Below, one piece after another: positions 1 through 7,775 of a stretch of 64,000 nt of DNA. A model generated the notes under the pieces. The model was not told the origin of the DNA and did not search any database. It saw nothing but the letters and a program-made list of their open reading frames with translations. The position numbers were made by a program, and so were the translations under genes. The stretch's first letter is position 1. The number at the start of each line of letters is the position of its first letter. This DNA is from an uncultured Chitinophaga sp. (GTDB taxonomy: Bacteria > Bacteroidota > Bacteroidia > Cytophagales > Cyclobacteriaceae), in contig CABHOK010000003.1 of assembly GCA_902168205.1 (NCBI GenBank), positions 1,488,001 to 1,552,000 on the forward strand. Reading direction: 5' to 3'.

Positions 1-2
1 CA

Positions 3-74
3 CAGGCTGTTGACGAACTGGTGAACCTGATTCGTGAGCATGGCGACTGGATTGAACTTGAGACAATGAACTGA
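3..74 (+). CDS. C-terminal end of an unidentified protein (partial)
   Basis: The reading frame is open from the first bases to a TGA at 72-74 and encodes a short acidic C-terminus ending in ELETMN. The 5' part lies outside the window. I do not recognise the family from 23 residues. It reads in the same direction as the small membrane protein that starts 25 bases later, so the two may share a transcript. Confidence 0.45.
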   Translation, partial: QAVDELVNLIREHGDWIELETMN

Positions 75-99
75 TGTTGCTCTAAAACAACGACACAAC

Positions 100-339
100 A
101 TGGAAGAGATTAAAAACAGCGCAGCACCTGCGCATGAAAATAAGCCGAAGAAATCAGGATGGAAAGAATTCTTTAGCCTGGGAGAAGTTGGAAATTATTT
201 CTTCCGCAAAAAAGATCAAACACGCCCCAATAACATCAACATACGCATGATGCACGGTGTGAATAAAATTTCCATTCTCATTTTTTTAATCGGTGTGCTA
301 TATCTTATCTTCAAGCTGGTCATTAAACCACGCTTGTAA
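100..339 (+). CDS. Small single-pass membrane protein (DUF6728-like)
   Basis: This 79-residue protein has a charged, lysine-rich N-terminal half containing WKEFFSLGEVGNYFFRKK and one C-terminal hydrophobic segment (about residues 56-74). It should be anchored in the inner membrane with the N-terminus in the cytoplasm. The wording of the N-terminal half resembles the short Cytophagales family I know as DUF6728; that assignment is from memory and the function is unknown. Its stop codon directly abuts the GTG start of the next gene, so the two are probably translationally coupled. Confidence 0.7.
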   Translation: MEEIKNSAAPAHENKPKKSGWKEFFSLGEVGNYFFRKKDQTRPNNINIRMMHGVNKISILIFLIGVLYLIFKLVIKPRL

Positions 340-696
340 GTGAACATTGAAAATTATCGCGCATACTGCATAGGAAAGAAAGGAGTAACCGAAGAATTTC
401 CGTTCGGTGAAAACACACTGGTGTATAAAGTGATGGGGAAGATGTTTGCCCTTACGGATGTAGAGTTTTTTGAAAGTGTAAATCTGAAAGTAGATCCTGA
501 GAAAGGTGCTGAACTGCGCGAAGAGTACCCATCGGTGCAGCCGGGCTATCACATGAATAAAAAACATTGGATCACCGTATTGATGGATGGTTCTATACCC
601 GATAAACTGGTGAAGCAGTGGATCGATGATTCGTATCAGTTGGTTGTTTCCGGCCTCACAAAAAAACAGCAGGCTGAATTGATGTCATTAAAGTAA
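340..696 (+). CDS. MmcQ/YjbR family protein
   Basis: The 118-residue product matches the MmcQ/YjbR fold: an N-terminal helix (MNIENYRAYCIGKKGV), the core TEEFPFGENTLVYKVMGKMF, and the Y-MNKKHWITV segment typical of the family. Members are small cytoplasmic proteins with a CyaY-like fold; DNA binding has been proposed for some, but the physiological role is not established. The start is a GTG placed immediately after the preceding TAA with no gap, which points to coupled translation. The length is normal for the family. Confidence 0.85.
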   Translation: MNIENYRAYCIGKKGVTEEFPFGENTLVYKVMGKMFALTDVEFFESVNLKVDPEKGAELREEYPSVQPGYHMNKKHWITVLMDGSIPDKLVKQWIDDSYQLVVSGLTKKQQAELMSLK

Positions 697-794
697 AACG
701 CGGTCTTTTGCGTTCGCAGGTAACGGAAAATTTCAGTCTAACCGCATCGTTAAATTTTCGTATTATTAGTACTTCAATTGAGACAACCATCATC

Positions 795-2894
795 ATGCTG
801 CTCCGCCTCTTATACTTCATTGTTTGTATTGGTGTAACTATACCAGTCTATGCACAACAGGAACTGGTACGCGAAGATTTCAACAACAACGCTAACTTGT
901 GGGGACTTGAGGAAAACAGCTCGCGAAATATATATATGGCTAACGGCAAACTGGTGCTCGATAACAGGAGTAGCGAGAGCGCCTTTGTGAGTCACGATTA
1001 CCCGGTCGATCCTGATAAAGATTTCTACATCGAAACACAGATTAAGAAGAACGCAGGCGGCAATATTACCTACGGGCTATATTTCGCGGATACACGTAAA
1101 ACGAAAAACAATAAATGGTATTATTACCTTATTGCTCCGGACGGTCGCCTTATCTTTTGTGAAAACAGCAGTGAGAAAACCGATTATCTATACTATCAGA
1201 ATGAATCGCCTGTAGTGGCACCATCACCGACCGGGAACACATTGGCTGTAGAAAAGAAAAGTGGTGTTACCAATTTTTACTTCAACGGTCAGAAGATGTT
1301 TACACTTTCCAATGTACGCTTCTGGGGAAACTTTGTAGGCTATGCCTTGTACGACCAGGGAGCAATTGAAGCTGACTATATAGTAGTAAAACAGAATTTC
1401 AAACTGAACCTCGTGCCGAATGCTTCGGTCAATTATACCAAAGATAATTTAGGACCGGCTGTTAATACAAAAGATGATGATATTATGCCGATCATCAGTG
1501 CCGATGGAAAAACACTATACTATGCTGTTGAGAACGATCCGTCTAATGCAGGCGGTACCGAAAATTCTGATATATGGTATACCACACGCAAGGCGGATGG
1601 TACTTGGAATCCGCGAAAAAATATAGGGACACCCTTAAATACGCGTGAAGCAGACTTCGTGGTGAACGCTATGCCCGACAACAACTCGCTTCTTATCAAT
1701 GGCGACTATGTGAGCAGCAACGGAACGATAAACAAATACGAAGGCTTATCCATGACGCATCGTACGCGCACGGGTTGGAGCCTGCCGGAGAAACTTGTGA
1801 TCGATAATTTCTATAATTACTCTACCGAAGTTTCATTTGCACTTTCGCCCGATCAGCAGGTGTTGATCTCATCCATCGAACGGGACATTACATACGGCAG
1901 TACCGATCTGTATGTATCGTTCCTGCAATCGGACGGTACGTGGACAGCGCCTGAAAATATGGGATCGGTTCTCAATACCTATGGTAAAGATATAACACCG
2001 ACCATCGCTGCCGATGGTAAAACATTATACTATTCAACCAACGGAAAGCCCGGGTATGGCAGTAATGATATATTTGTTACCAGGCGGTTGGACGATTCAT
2101 GGAAGAACTGGTCAGAGCCGCAGAACCTCGGTCCATCCGTTAACACCATGAACTGGGATGCATACTATAGCGTGCCGGCATCCGGAGATATAGCGTATAT
2201 AGTATCGAACGACAAGAGCCAGGGCGGTGCTGATATTTATAGTATACGCGTGGTGAAGGAAGCGCAACCGGAGCCCGTGGTAATTGTGCACGGTAAAGTA
2301 TATAATAAAACGACCAGCCAGCCGATAGGGGCCACGATTACGTATCATGATTTGACCAACGGTAAAGATATAGGGAGCGCAGAATCCAACCCTGTAGATG
2401 GCAGCTATAAAATGGTGTTGCCCTATACCAAAGCCTATGGTTTTCTGGCGGAGAAGGAACAGTTTTTATCCGAGAGCAGTAACCTGGATCTGAGCGAAGT
2501 AAAAGCCTATCAAGAAGTGCAGCGCGATTTATACCTCACACCCCTGGAGGTTGGAAAAACGGTTACGTTGAACAACGTGTTCTTTGTACGCAGCAAAGCT
2601 GACCTGCTTCCGGAAAGTTATCCGGAGATTGAGCGACTGGTAAAAGTGTTGAATGATAATCCTGCGATCAGGATTGAATTAACCGGTCATACGGATAACA
2701 TCGGTAATCCTGCGTTGAATAAAGAGCTGTCAGAAAAGCGCGTGGAGACCATCAAGAATTACCTGGTAAGTAAAGGTATCGCAGCCGATCGCATTACCGG
2801 TAAAGGATTGGGCGGAACTAAACCGGTTGCCAGCAATGCTACCGAAGACACACGCAAGCTGAACAGGCGAGTGGAGTTTACGATTGTGAAGTAA
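795..2894 (+). CDS. Secreted PD40-repeat/OmpA-domain protein (PorE-like layout)
   Basis: The ATG at 795 is chosen because it begins a clean signal peptide (MLLRLLYFIVCIGVTIPVYA, then QQ); an upstream TTG at 708 would put 29 odd residues before it. The mature protein has a laminin/concanavalin-like N-terminal domain (about residues 25-215), PD40-type beta-propeller repeats (about 220-480, with repeated SADGKTLYY-type strands), a carboxypeptidase-regulatory-like beta-sandwich (about 490-580), and a C-terminal OmpA peptidoglycan-binding domain with the GHTDNIGN and LSEKRVETIKNYL motifs. PD40, sandwich and OmpA in this order recall PorE of the type IX secretion system, but the TPR region and lipobox of PorE are absent. 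It likely sits in the periplasm or outer membrane bound to peptidoglycan. Confidence 0.85.
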   Translation: MLLRLLYFIVCIGVTIPVYAQQELVREDFNNNANLWGLEENSSRNIYMANGKLVLDNRSSESAFVSHDYPVDPDKDFYIETQIKKNAGGNITYGLYFADTRKTKNNKWYYYLIAPDGRLIFCENSSEKTDYLYYQNESPVVAPSPTGNTLAVEKKSGVTNFYFNGQKMFTLSNVRFWGNFVGYALYDQGAIEADYIVVKQNFKLNLVPNASVNYTKDNLGPAVNTKDDDIMPIISADGKTLYYAVENDPSNAGGTENSDIWYTTRKADGTWNPRKNIGTPLNTREADFVVNAMPDNNSLLINGDYVSSNGTINKYEGLSMTHRTRTGWSLPEKLVIDNFYNYSTEVSFALSPDQQVLISSIERDITYGSTDLYVSFLQSDGTWTAPENMGSVLNTYGKDITPTIAADGKTLYYSTNGKPGYGSNDIFVTRRLDDSWKNWSEPQNLGPSVNTMNWDAYYSVPASGDIAYIVSNDKSQGGADIYSIRVVKEAQPEPVVIVHGKVYNKTTSQPIGATITYHDLTNGKDIGSAESNPVDGSYKMVLPYTKAYGFLAEKEQFLSESSNLDLSEVKAYQEVQRDLYLTPLEVGKTVTLNNVFFVRSKADLLPESYPEIERLVKVLNDNPAIRIELTGHTDNIGNPALNKELSEKRVETIKNYLVSKGIAADRITGKGLGGTKPVASNATEDTRKLNRRVEFTIVK

Positions 2895-2929
2895 TCTGTA
2901 GTATACCTCTATAGCATAAACCTGTTTTT

Positions 2930-3520
2930 ATGATGAAGCGCAGTTTGTTCATTGCACTTTTAATTCTGGTAGCAGGAGCGGGGGTATATTTTGCCTGCTA
3001 TTGGATCAACACACAACCGGTACAAATTCTGAATGCCGGTGAAGTAAGCGATGTTGAGAATATACCCGTGCGCAATAAACAGATTCTTGAGTTGGTAAAT
3101 GCAGAAGGAAGAACGCTGGCTCCGGATTACAAGCAGGTAGTGTGCACAGAGTTTGTTATTAAAGTCATTGAGAAGTTTACTCCGTTAACAACAGCTGAGG
3201 AGAACAAGATCCGGATTATTACCCGTGAAGATATACCGTTGTTATTAATACAGCAGTCACCGGTTATAAAGGGAGTCCATACATCATTAGTTGAAGCACG
3301 TAAAGGCGAAGAAGTTCTGAAGGCAGAAGATGTACGTCCCGGAGATTTTGTGCAATTCTGGAATACGTATTTAGGTATACCATACGGACATTGTGGGGTA
3401 GTTTTTGATGTTGAACCGCATAAGAGTATAACTATATTTTCATCGCACCCGATAACCGGTGGGTACGGCAAGCAGAAATACCTGTGGCCCGACCAGGTAT
3501 TTTTCGTTCGACTCAAGTGA
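2930..3520 (+). CDS. Exported cysteine-peptidase-like protein (NlpC/P60-like fold suspected)
   Basis: This 196-residue protein starts with an uncleaved-looking hydrophobic segment (residues 5-24), then a globular domain. A VVCTEFV motif near residue 71 and GHCGVVFD near residue 155, plus the linking GDFVQFW strand, have the spacing and wording of papain-like NlpC/P60 or related amidase domains, where Cys and His form the active site. The substrate could be peptidoglycan but nothing here proves it. The gene follows the OmpA-domain gene after 35 bases on the same strand, so both may act at the cell wall. Confidence 0.55.
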   Translation: MMKRSLFIALLILVAGAGVYFACYWINTQPVQILNAGEVSDVENIPVRNKQILELVNAEGRTLAPDYKQVVCTEFVIKVIEKFTPLTTAEENKIRIITREDIPLLLIQQSPVIKGVHTSLVEARKGEEVLKAEDVRPGDFVQFWNTYLGIPYGHCGVVFDVEPHKSITIFSSHPITGGYGKQKYLWPDQVFFVRLK

Positions 3521-3752
3521 GATCAGGTTATGAAAATGTTCTCACGTTCCGTTGGTATAGTCCGCTTCTTTCTGCATTCATCTATACACCGGCTTTGTTA
3601 GTTATTTTTTCGGCATGATCTCTTCCACGGGAAAGGTATATGCATGATTTATATACCAATTGAATACGTTTCATACCCCCCCTGAACATCTTATACCCTA
3701 TAAGTTAACTTTTTGATACGGTGGCAGGCGGTGATTTTCCCTAGGTTTACGC

Positions 3753-3781
3753 AAACGATTTAGTGAATCATTAAAACGATT
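3753..3781 (+). promoter_or_regulatory. Direct repeat AAACGATT upstream of the GH74 gene
   Basis: The intergenic stretch 3521-3820 holds no gene that I can support. Within it the 8-mer AAACGATT occurs at 3753-3760 and 3774-3781, a 21-base period that places both copies on the same DNA face. They lie 40-68 bases before the GH74 start. Direct repeats with this period are typical of AraC-family operators, but the repeat is short, and I found no clear TAnnTTTG box nearby. Confidence 0.3.
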
Positions 3782-3820
3782 GCTACTCGTGAGATATCTC
3801 AAAATTAACCAGTAAACCTT

Positions 3821-6800
3821 ATGAAGAGTTATTTTACAACAGAACCCGGCCGGCTTCGAATCTTCCCGCAGGGAAGGCAACGGTGGCTGTGCATCATGAT
3901 GATTGGCCTGTTACTCGCAGGCGTTTCAACAACAGATCTGAAAGCTCAGACAACGTACAACTGGGGTAACGTTGCTATTGGTGGAGGGGGCTTTGTATCT
4001 GCAGTGGTAACGAGCAGAAATCAGCAGAACCTTATGTATGCACGAACCGATGTTGGCGGGGCCTACCGGTGGGATGCAGCCAGCAGCAAGTGGATACCCT
4101 TACTTGACTGGGCTGCCGAAAATGAAAAAGGATATCTCGGAGTGGAATCACTGGCGATCGATCCGCAGGCACCTGCCAAACTATATATGCTTGTCGGTAT
4201 ATCGTATTTCGACAATGGTAAAACCGCTATACTTCGCTCTACTGATTATGGTAAAACATTTTCTATTACCGATGTTACTTCACAATTCAAGGCACATGGT
4301 AATGGCATGGGAAGACAAACCGGGGAGAAGCTGATCGTAGATCCTAACAATGGAAATATACTCTTTTGTGGTACGCGCTGGAACGGATTGTTCAAGAGTA
4401 CCAATGCCGGTGTAAGCTGGAGTCGCGTAACATCGCTGGATGTAACTACTACACCCAATGAAAACGGGATCAGCTTTGTGGTGATGGATAAATCCAGCAG
4501 CACCTCTGGCACAGCAACCAAGACTATATATGTAGGTGTATCGCGTTCCGGAAGCACCAATCTATACCGCAGTACGGATGGCGGAACTACATTCTCGGCA
4601 GTAGGTGGTGCACCCACAACCTATATGCCACACCGTGCCGTATTGGCCAGCGATGGTAATCTATATATCACGTATGGAAACGGAGCGGGACCCCATGGAC
4701 ACTGGTCTGTTCCTGAACCGATGGATAACGGACAAATATGGAAGTATAACACGTCAACCGGTGCGTGGACCAATGTATCTCCATCCGGTATAAATCGTGC
4801 CTTCGGGGGTATATCTGTTGATCCAAACAATGCCAGTCGCCTCGTAGCAACTACCATCAATACCTACCTTCCGCAAGGCGGCCCGTATGGTGACAGAATA
4901 TTTCTGAGTACCAATGGCGGTGCCAGCTGGACAGACGTGATCGCACGCGGATTCAGTCTTGATTCAAACGGTATATCCTGGATAGCAGGACACGCCATCC
5001 ACTGGGCAGGTTCTGTAGAGTTCGATCCGTACAATACCAAGAAGGTATGGGTAACATCCGGTAACGGTATATTTTCTACAGACGATATTGATGCTACTCC
5101 CTGCGTATGGAAGTTTCGTGTACAAGGATTGGAAGAGACGGTACCACTGGATATCGTAAGTATACCGAGTAACGGTCCGTTGGTTTCCGTGATTGGTGAC
5201 TACGATGGATTCAGACATACCAACATTACACAATATACATCGATGCATTCACCGAGCACCGGTACAACTACCGGGCTGGCATGTGCATCACAGAATACAA
5301 ATGTACTCCTGCGCGTTGGTAACAATATGTATTACTCTACCAACATGGGTGTATCATGGACCGAGTGTACCAAGAATGGCAACAAAGGTAAAGTCGCTAT
5401 ATCTGCTGATGGAAATACATTTCTGCATTGCCCCGAGACTTCAACTACAACCTATCGATCAACCAACCGCGGCACTTCGTGGACTTCCGTAAGCGGACTA
5501 AGTATAAATGAAGCTCGTCCGGTAGCTGATCCTGTAAATTCAAACAAGTTCTATGCGTATGATCCGGGCAGCGGTTCCATGTATATCAGTACGAATGGAG
5601 GCTCTTCATTCGCAGCAACCGGAGCTCCCGGTAGCGGAGGAGGGAGAGTGATTCGTACAACACCGGGTGTAGAAGGTCATTTGTGGGTGCCGTTGTTTAA
5701 CGGAGGTTTGTCGCGATCAACAAACTCAGGACAGTCGTTTACCAAACTCTCCAGCGTAACGTACTGCGGAGCAGTCGGCTTAGGAAAAGAAGCTCCCGGT
5801 AAAACATACCCGACACTCTATATCTGGGGAACCGTAAGCGGTGTACTCGGTATACATCGTTCAATTGATGAAGGTGCTACCTGGACACGCGTCAACGATA
5901 ACGATCATGAGTATGGCGGACCAGGCAATGGTGAATTTGTTATAGGAGACATAAATGTATACGGACGAGTATATATGAGTACAGCAGGTCGTGGTATAGT
6001 ATATGGAGAACTTGCCAGTTGCACACAGACTGCCATAGTACCCTATATACAGATAAACGGAGGTAGCTGGCAACAAACAGCGTCTGCTTCATTAGCAGCA
6101 GGAGGATCGGTAAAGTTCGGTCCGCAGCCCACAACGGGTGGCTCCTGGAGTTGGACAGGTCCGAATAACTTTACGGCAACAACACGCGAGATTACTATAT
6201 CCAATATACAATCAGCACAAGCCGGTACCTATACCGCCCGCTATACCAACAGCAGCGGCTGCGTGAGTACACAGGCTTTCACCATTACTGTTACAGGAAA
6301 CAGTGCCATTGTTGTGCGGGCTCGTGGTGTGGCAGGTGGCGAGACCATTGATCTCCGCGTGAACAACACAACTGTAGCTACCTGGACACTTACAACAGCG
6401 TATCAGAATTTTTCATCGTCAGGAAACGGTACGGTTACTGTTCATTTTACTAACGATGCAGGATCACGCGATGTACAGATCGACTATGTAACGATTGGTG
6501 GTGTAACCTATCAGGCAGAGAACCAGGCAACCAACACAGGAGTGTGGATGAACAATACCTGTGGCGGCTCGAACAGCGAATGGCTGAATTGCAATGGCTA
6601 TATCAGTTTTACTACCAGTAGTGCGCGCTTGGCTGCACCTGAAGTTGCTGAAGTACCGGCAGAGTCAGACTTTATTCAGGCATATCCGAACCCAGTTCAG
6701 GATAAGGTAACGGTTCGCTTCACCAAAGAAATGGCGGGCGGTAATGTTTTATTTACCGATGTAACCGGCAAAGTTCAGCTGACCAGCAAGGTTGAATCAA

Positions 6801-6901
6801 CAGAGCAGACATTCGATCTGACGCAGTTACCTACTGGAATATATATGGTACAGGTGGCGGGTGAGAAGACCCGGTTTGTTGTGAAGATTGTAAAACAATA
6901 G
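3821..6901 (+). CDS. Secreted GH74 xyloglucanase with Ig-like, CBM60-like and type IX sorting domains
   Basis: The 1026-residue protein begins with a long-n-region signal peptide ending near residue 43 (LKAQ). The next 720 or so residues form the double beta-propeller of glycoside hydrolase family 74, recognisable from NWGNVAIGGGGFVSAVV, the catalytic-loop motif YARTDVGGAYRWD and repeated STNGG/STDGG BNR-like strands; the second catalytic Asp is probably in GDYDGFRH. An Ig-like domain follows (about 735-825), then a CBM60-type calcium-dependent module (about 828-930; RARGVAGGETIDLRVNN, QAENQATNTGVW, SEWLNCNGYI), then a type A type IX sorting domain (AYPNPVQDKVTV). It should hydrolyse xyloglucan outside the cell. 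It stands alone, followed by a terminator, with no SusC/SusD pair in view. Confidence 0.9.
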   Translation: MKSYFTTEPGRLRIFPQGRQRWLCIMMIGLLLAGVSTTDLKAQTTYNWGNVAIGGGGFVSAVVTSRNQQNLMYARTDVGGAYRWDAASSKWIPLLDWAAENEKGYLGVESLAIDPQAPAKLYMLVGISYFDNGKTAILRSTDYGKTFSITDVTSQFKAHGNGMGRQTGEKLIVDPNNGNILFCGTRWNGLFKSTNAGVSWSRVTSLDVTTTPNENGISFVVMDKSSSTSGTATKTIYVGVSRSGSTNLYRSTDGGTTFSAVGGAPTTYMPHRAVLASDGNLYITYGNGAGPHGHWSVPEPMDNGQIWKYNTSTGAWTNVSPSGINRAFGGISVDPNNASRLVATTINTYLPQGGPYGDRIFLSTNGGASWTDVIARGFSLDSNGISWIAGHAIHWAGSVEFDPYNTKKVWVTSGNGIFSTDDIDATPCVWKFRVQGLEETVPLDIVSIPSNGPLVSVIGDYDGFRHTNITQYTSMHSPSTGTTTGLACASQNTNVLLRVGNNMYYSTNMGVSWTECTKNGNKGKVAISADGNTFLHCPETSTTTYRSTNRGTSWTSVSGLSINEARPVADPVNSNKFYAYDPGSGSMYISTNGGSSFAATGAPGSGGGRVIRTTPGVEGHLWVPLFNGGLSRSTNSGQSFTKLSSVTYCGAVGLGKEAPGKTYPTLYIWGTVSGVLGIHRSIDEGATWTRVNDNDHEYGGPGNGEFVIGDINVYGRVYMSTAGRGIVYGELASCTQTAIVPYIQINGGSWQQTASASLAAGGSVKFGPQPTTGGSWSWTGPNNFTATTREITISNIQSAQAGTYTARYTNSSGCVSTQAFTITVTGNSAIVVRARGVAGGETIDLRVNNTTVATWTLTTAYQNFSSSGNGTVTVHFTNDAGSRDVQIDYVTIGGVTYQAENQATNTGVWMNNTCGGSNSEWLNCNGYISFTTSSARLAAPEVAEVPAESDFIQAYPNPVQDKVTVRFTKEMAGGNVLFTDVTGKVQLTSKVESTEQTFDLTQLPTGIYMVQVAGEKTRFVVKIVKQ

Positions 6902-6913
6902 CGTATGTTAATA

Positions 6914-6942
6914 AAAACTCCCCGAGGCAATCGGGGAGTTTT
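6914..6942 (+). terminator. Intrinsic terminator after the GH74 gene
   Basis: Two perfect 12-base arms (6914-6925 and 6931-6942, core CTCCCCGA/TCGGGGAG) enclose a 5-base loop, and the right arm continues into a T-rich tract. It lies 13 bases after the GH74 stop codon. The run of A at the left arm means it could work in both directions. Confidence 0.9.
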
Positions 6943-7187
6943 CGTTGTTTTAAGATCATATACCCCTCTTTCTTTATTGCCAACGTTTTTGTCCCTGCTT
7001 ATTTCCGCAAGCAACGCACACAATAAGGTTATTTTTAGCAAAGCTTTCAGTTTAATGACTATACCGTTTTATCTGGTAGAATTTGGTCAGAGGAATTTCT
7101 CTTTCGGTCTTATCAATAGAAGTATAACGTGTAAATTCATAAAAATGACGATTCGGAAGGCAACCCTTTTTTTTAACCCTGCGTCTG

Positions 7188-7775
7188 GTGGAAGATTCTA
7201 GAAAAAACTTGGAGGACCCAAAGCAGATAAAAGTGCTGCTTCAAGACTGTCGCAAAGGCAGTCGTGAAGCACAGAAGCGTCTTTATGAGCACTTCTATGG
7301 GTATGCTATGAGTGTTTGTCTGCGCTATTCAAAAACAAAAGAAGAAGCAAAAGAGATCATGAACGATGGTTTTATGAAGTTTTTTACGCACATACATCAG
7401 CATGATGAAGGAGCTTCTGTAAAATCATGGTTGAGAAGAATAATGATCAATACCGCTATTGATCATTATCGCAAACACAACAAACATTATCACCACCAGG
7501 ATATAGAGGATAGAACGGTTCAGAATATGGCCGACAACACACAGGGCAATGAGACAATTTCGTATGAGGAATTGATCAAGATGGTGCAAAAATTACCAGA
7601 CGCGTATCGCGCGGTTTTTAACCTGTATGTTATCGATGGTTATACTCACGAAGAGATTGCCGAACAACTGGGAATTGTAGTAGGCACCTCGAAGTCGAAT
7701 CTGTTCAAGGCGCGCGAGCACCTGAAGAATCAATTACGGAAGATAAATATTAATAACTATGCGCAATATTTCTGA
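7188..7775 (+). CDS. ECF-family RNA polymerase sigma factor
   Basis: The 195-residue product has a sigma-70 region 2 (residues 20-95, with SVCLRYSKTKEEAKEIMNDG and the region 2.4 segment SWLRRIMINTAIDHYRK) and a region 4 helix-turn-helix (residues 125-185, YVIDGYTHEEIAEQLGIVVG then TSKSNLFKAREHLKNQL). It would direct RNA polymerase to a dedicated set of promoters. The start is a GTG; no nearer ATG keeps region 2 intact. Its last 17 bases overlap the start of the next gene, which encodes its probable anti-sigma factor. The 245 bases upstream (6943-7187) hold no other gene and presumably its promoter. Confidence 0.92.
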   Translation: MEDSRKNLEDPKQIKVLLQDCRKGSREAQKRLYEHFYGYAMSVCLRYSKTKEEAKEIMNDGFMKFFTHIHQHDEGASVKSWLRRIMINTAIDHYRKHNKHYHHQDIEDRTVQNMADNTQGNETISYEELIKMVQKLPDAYRAVFNLYVIDGYTHEEIAEQLGIVVGTSKSNLFKAREHLKNQLRKININNYAQYF

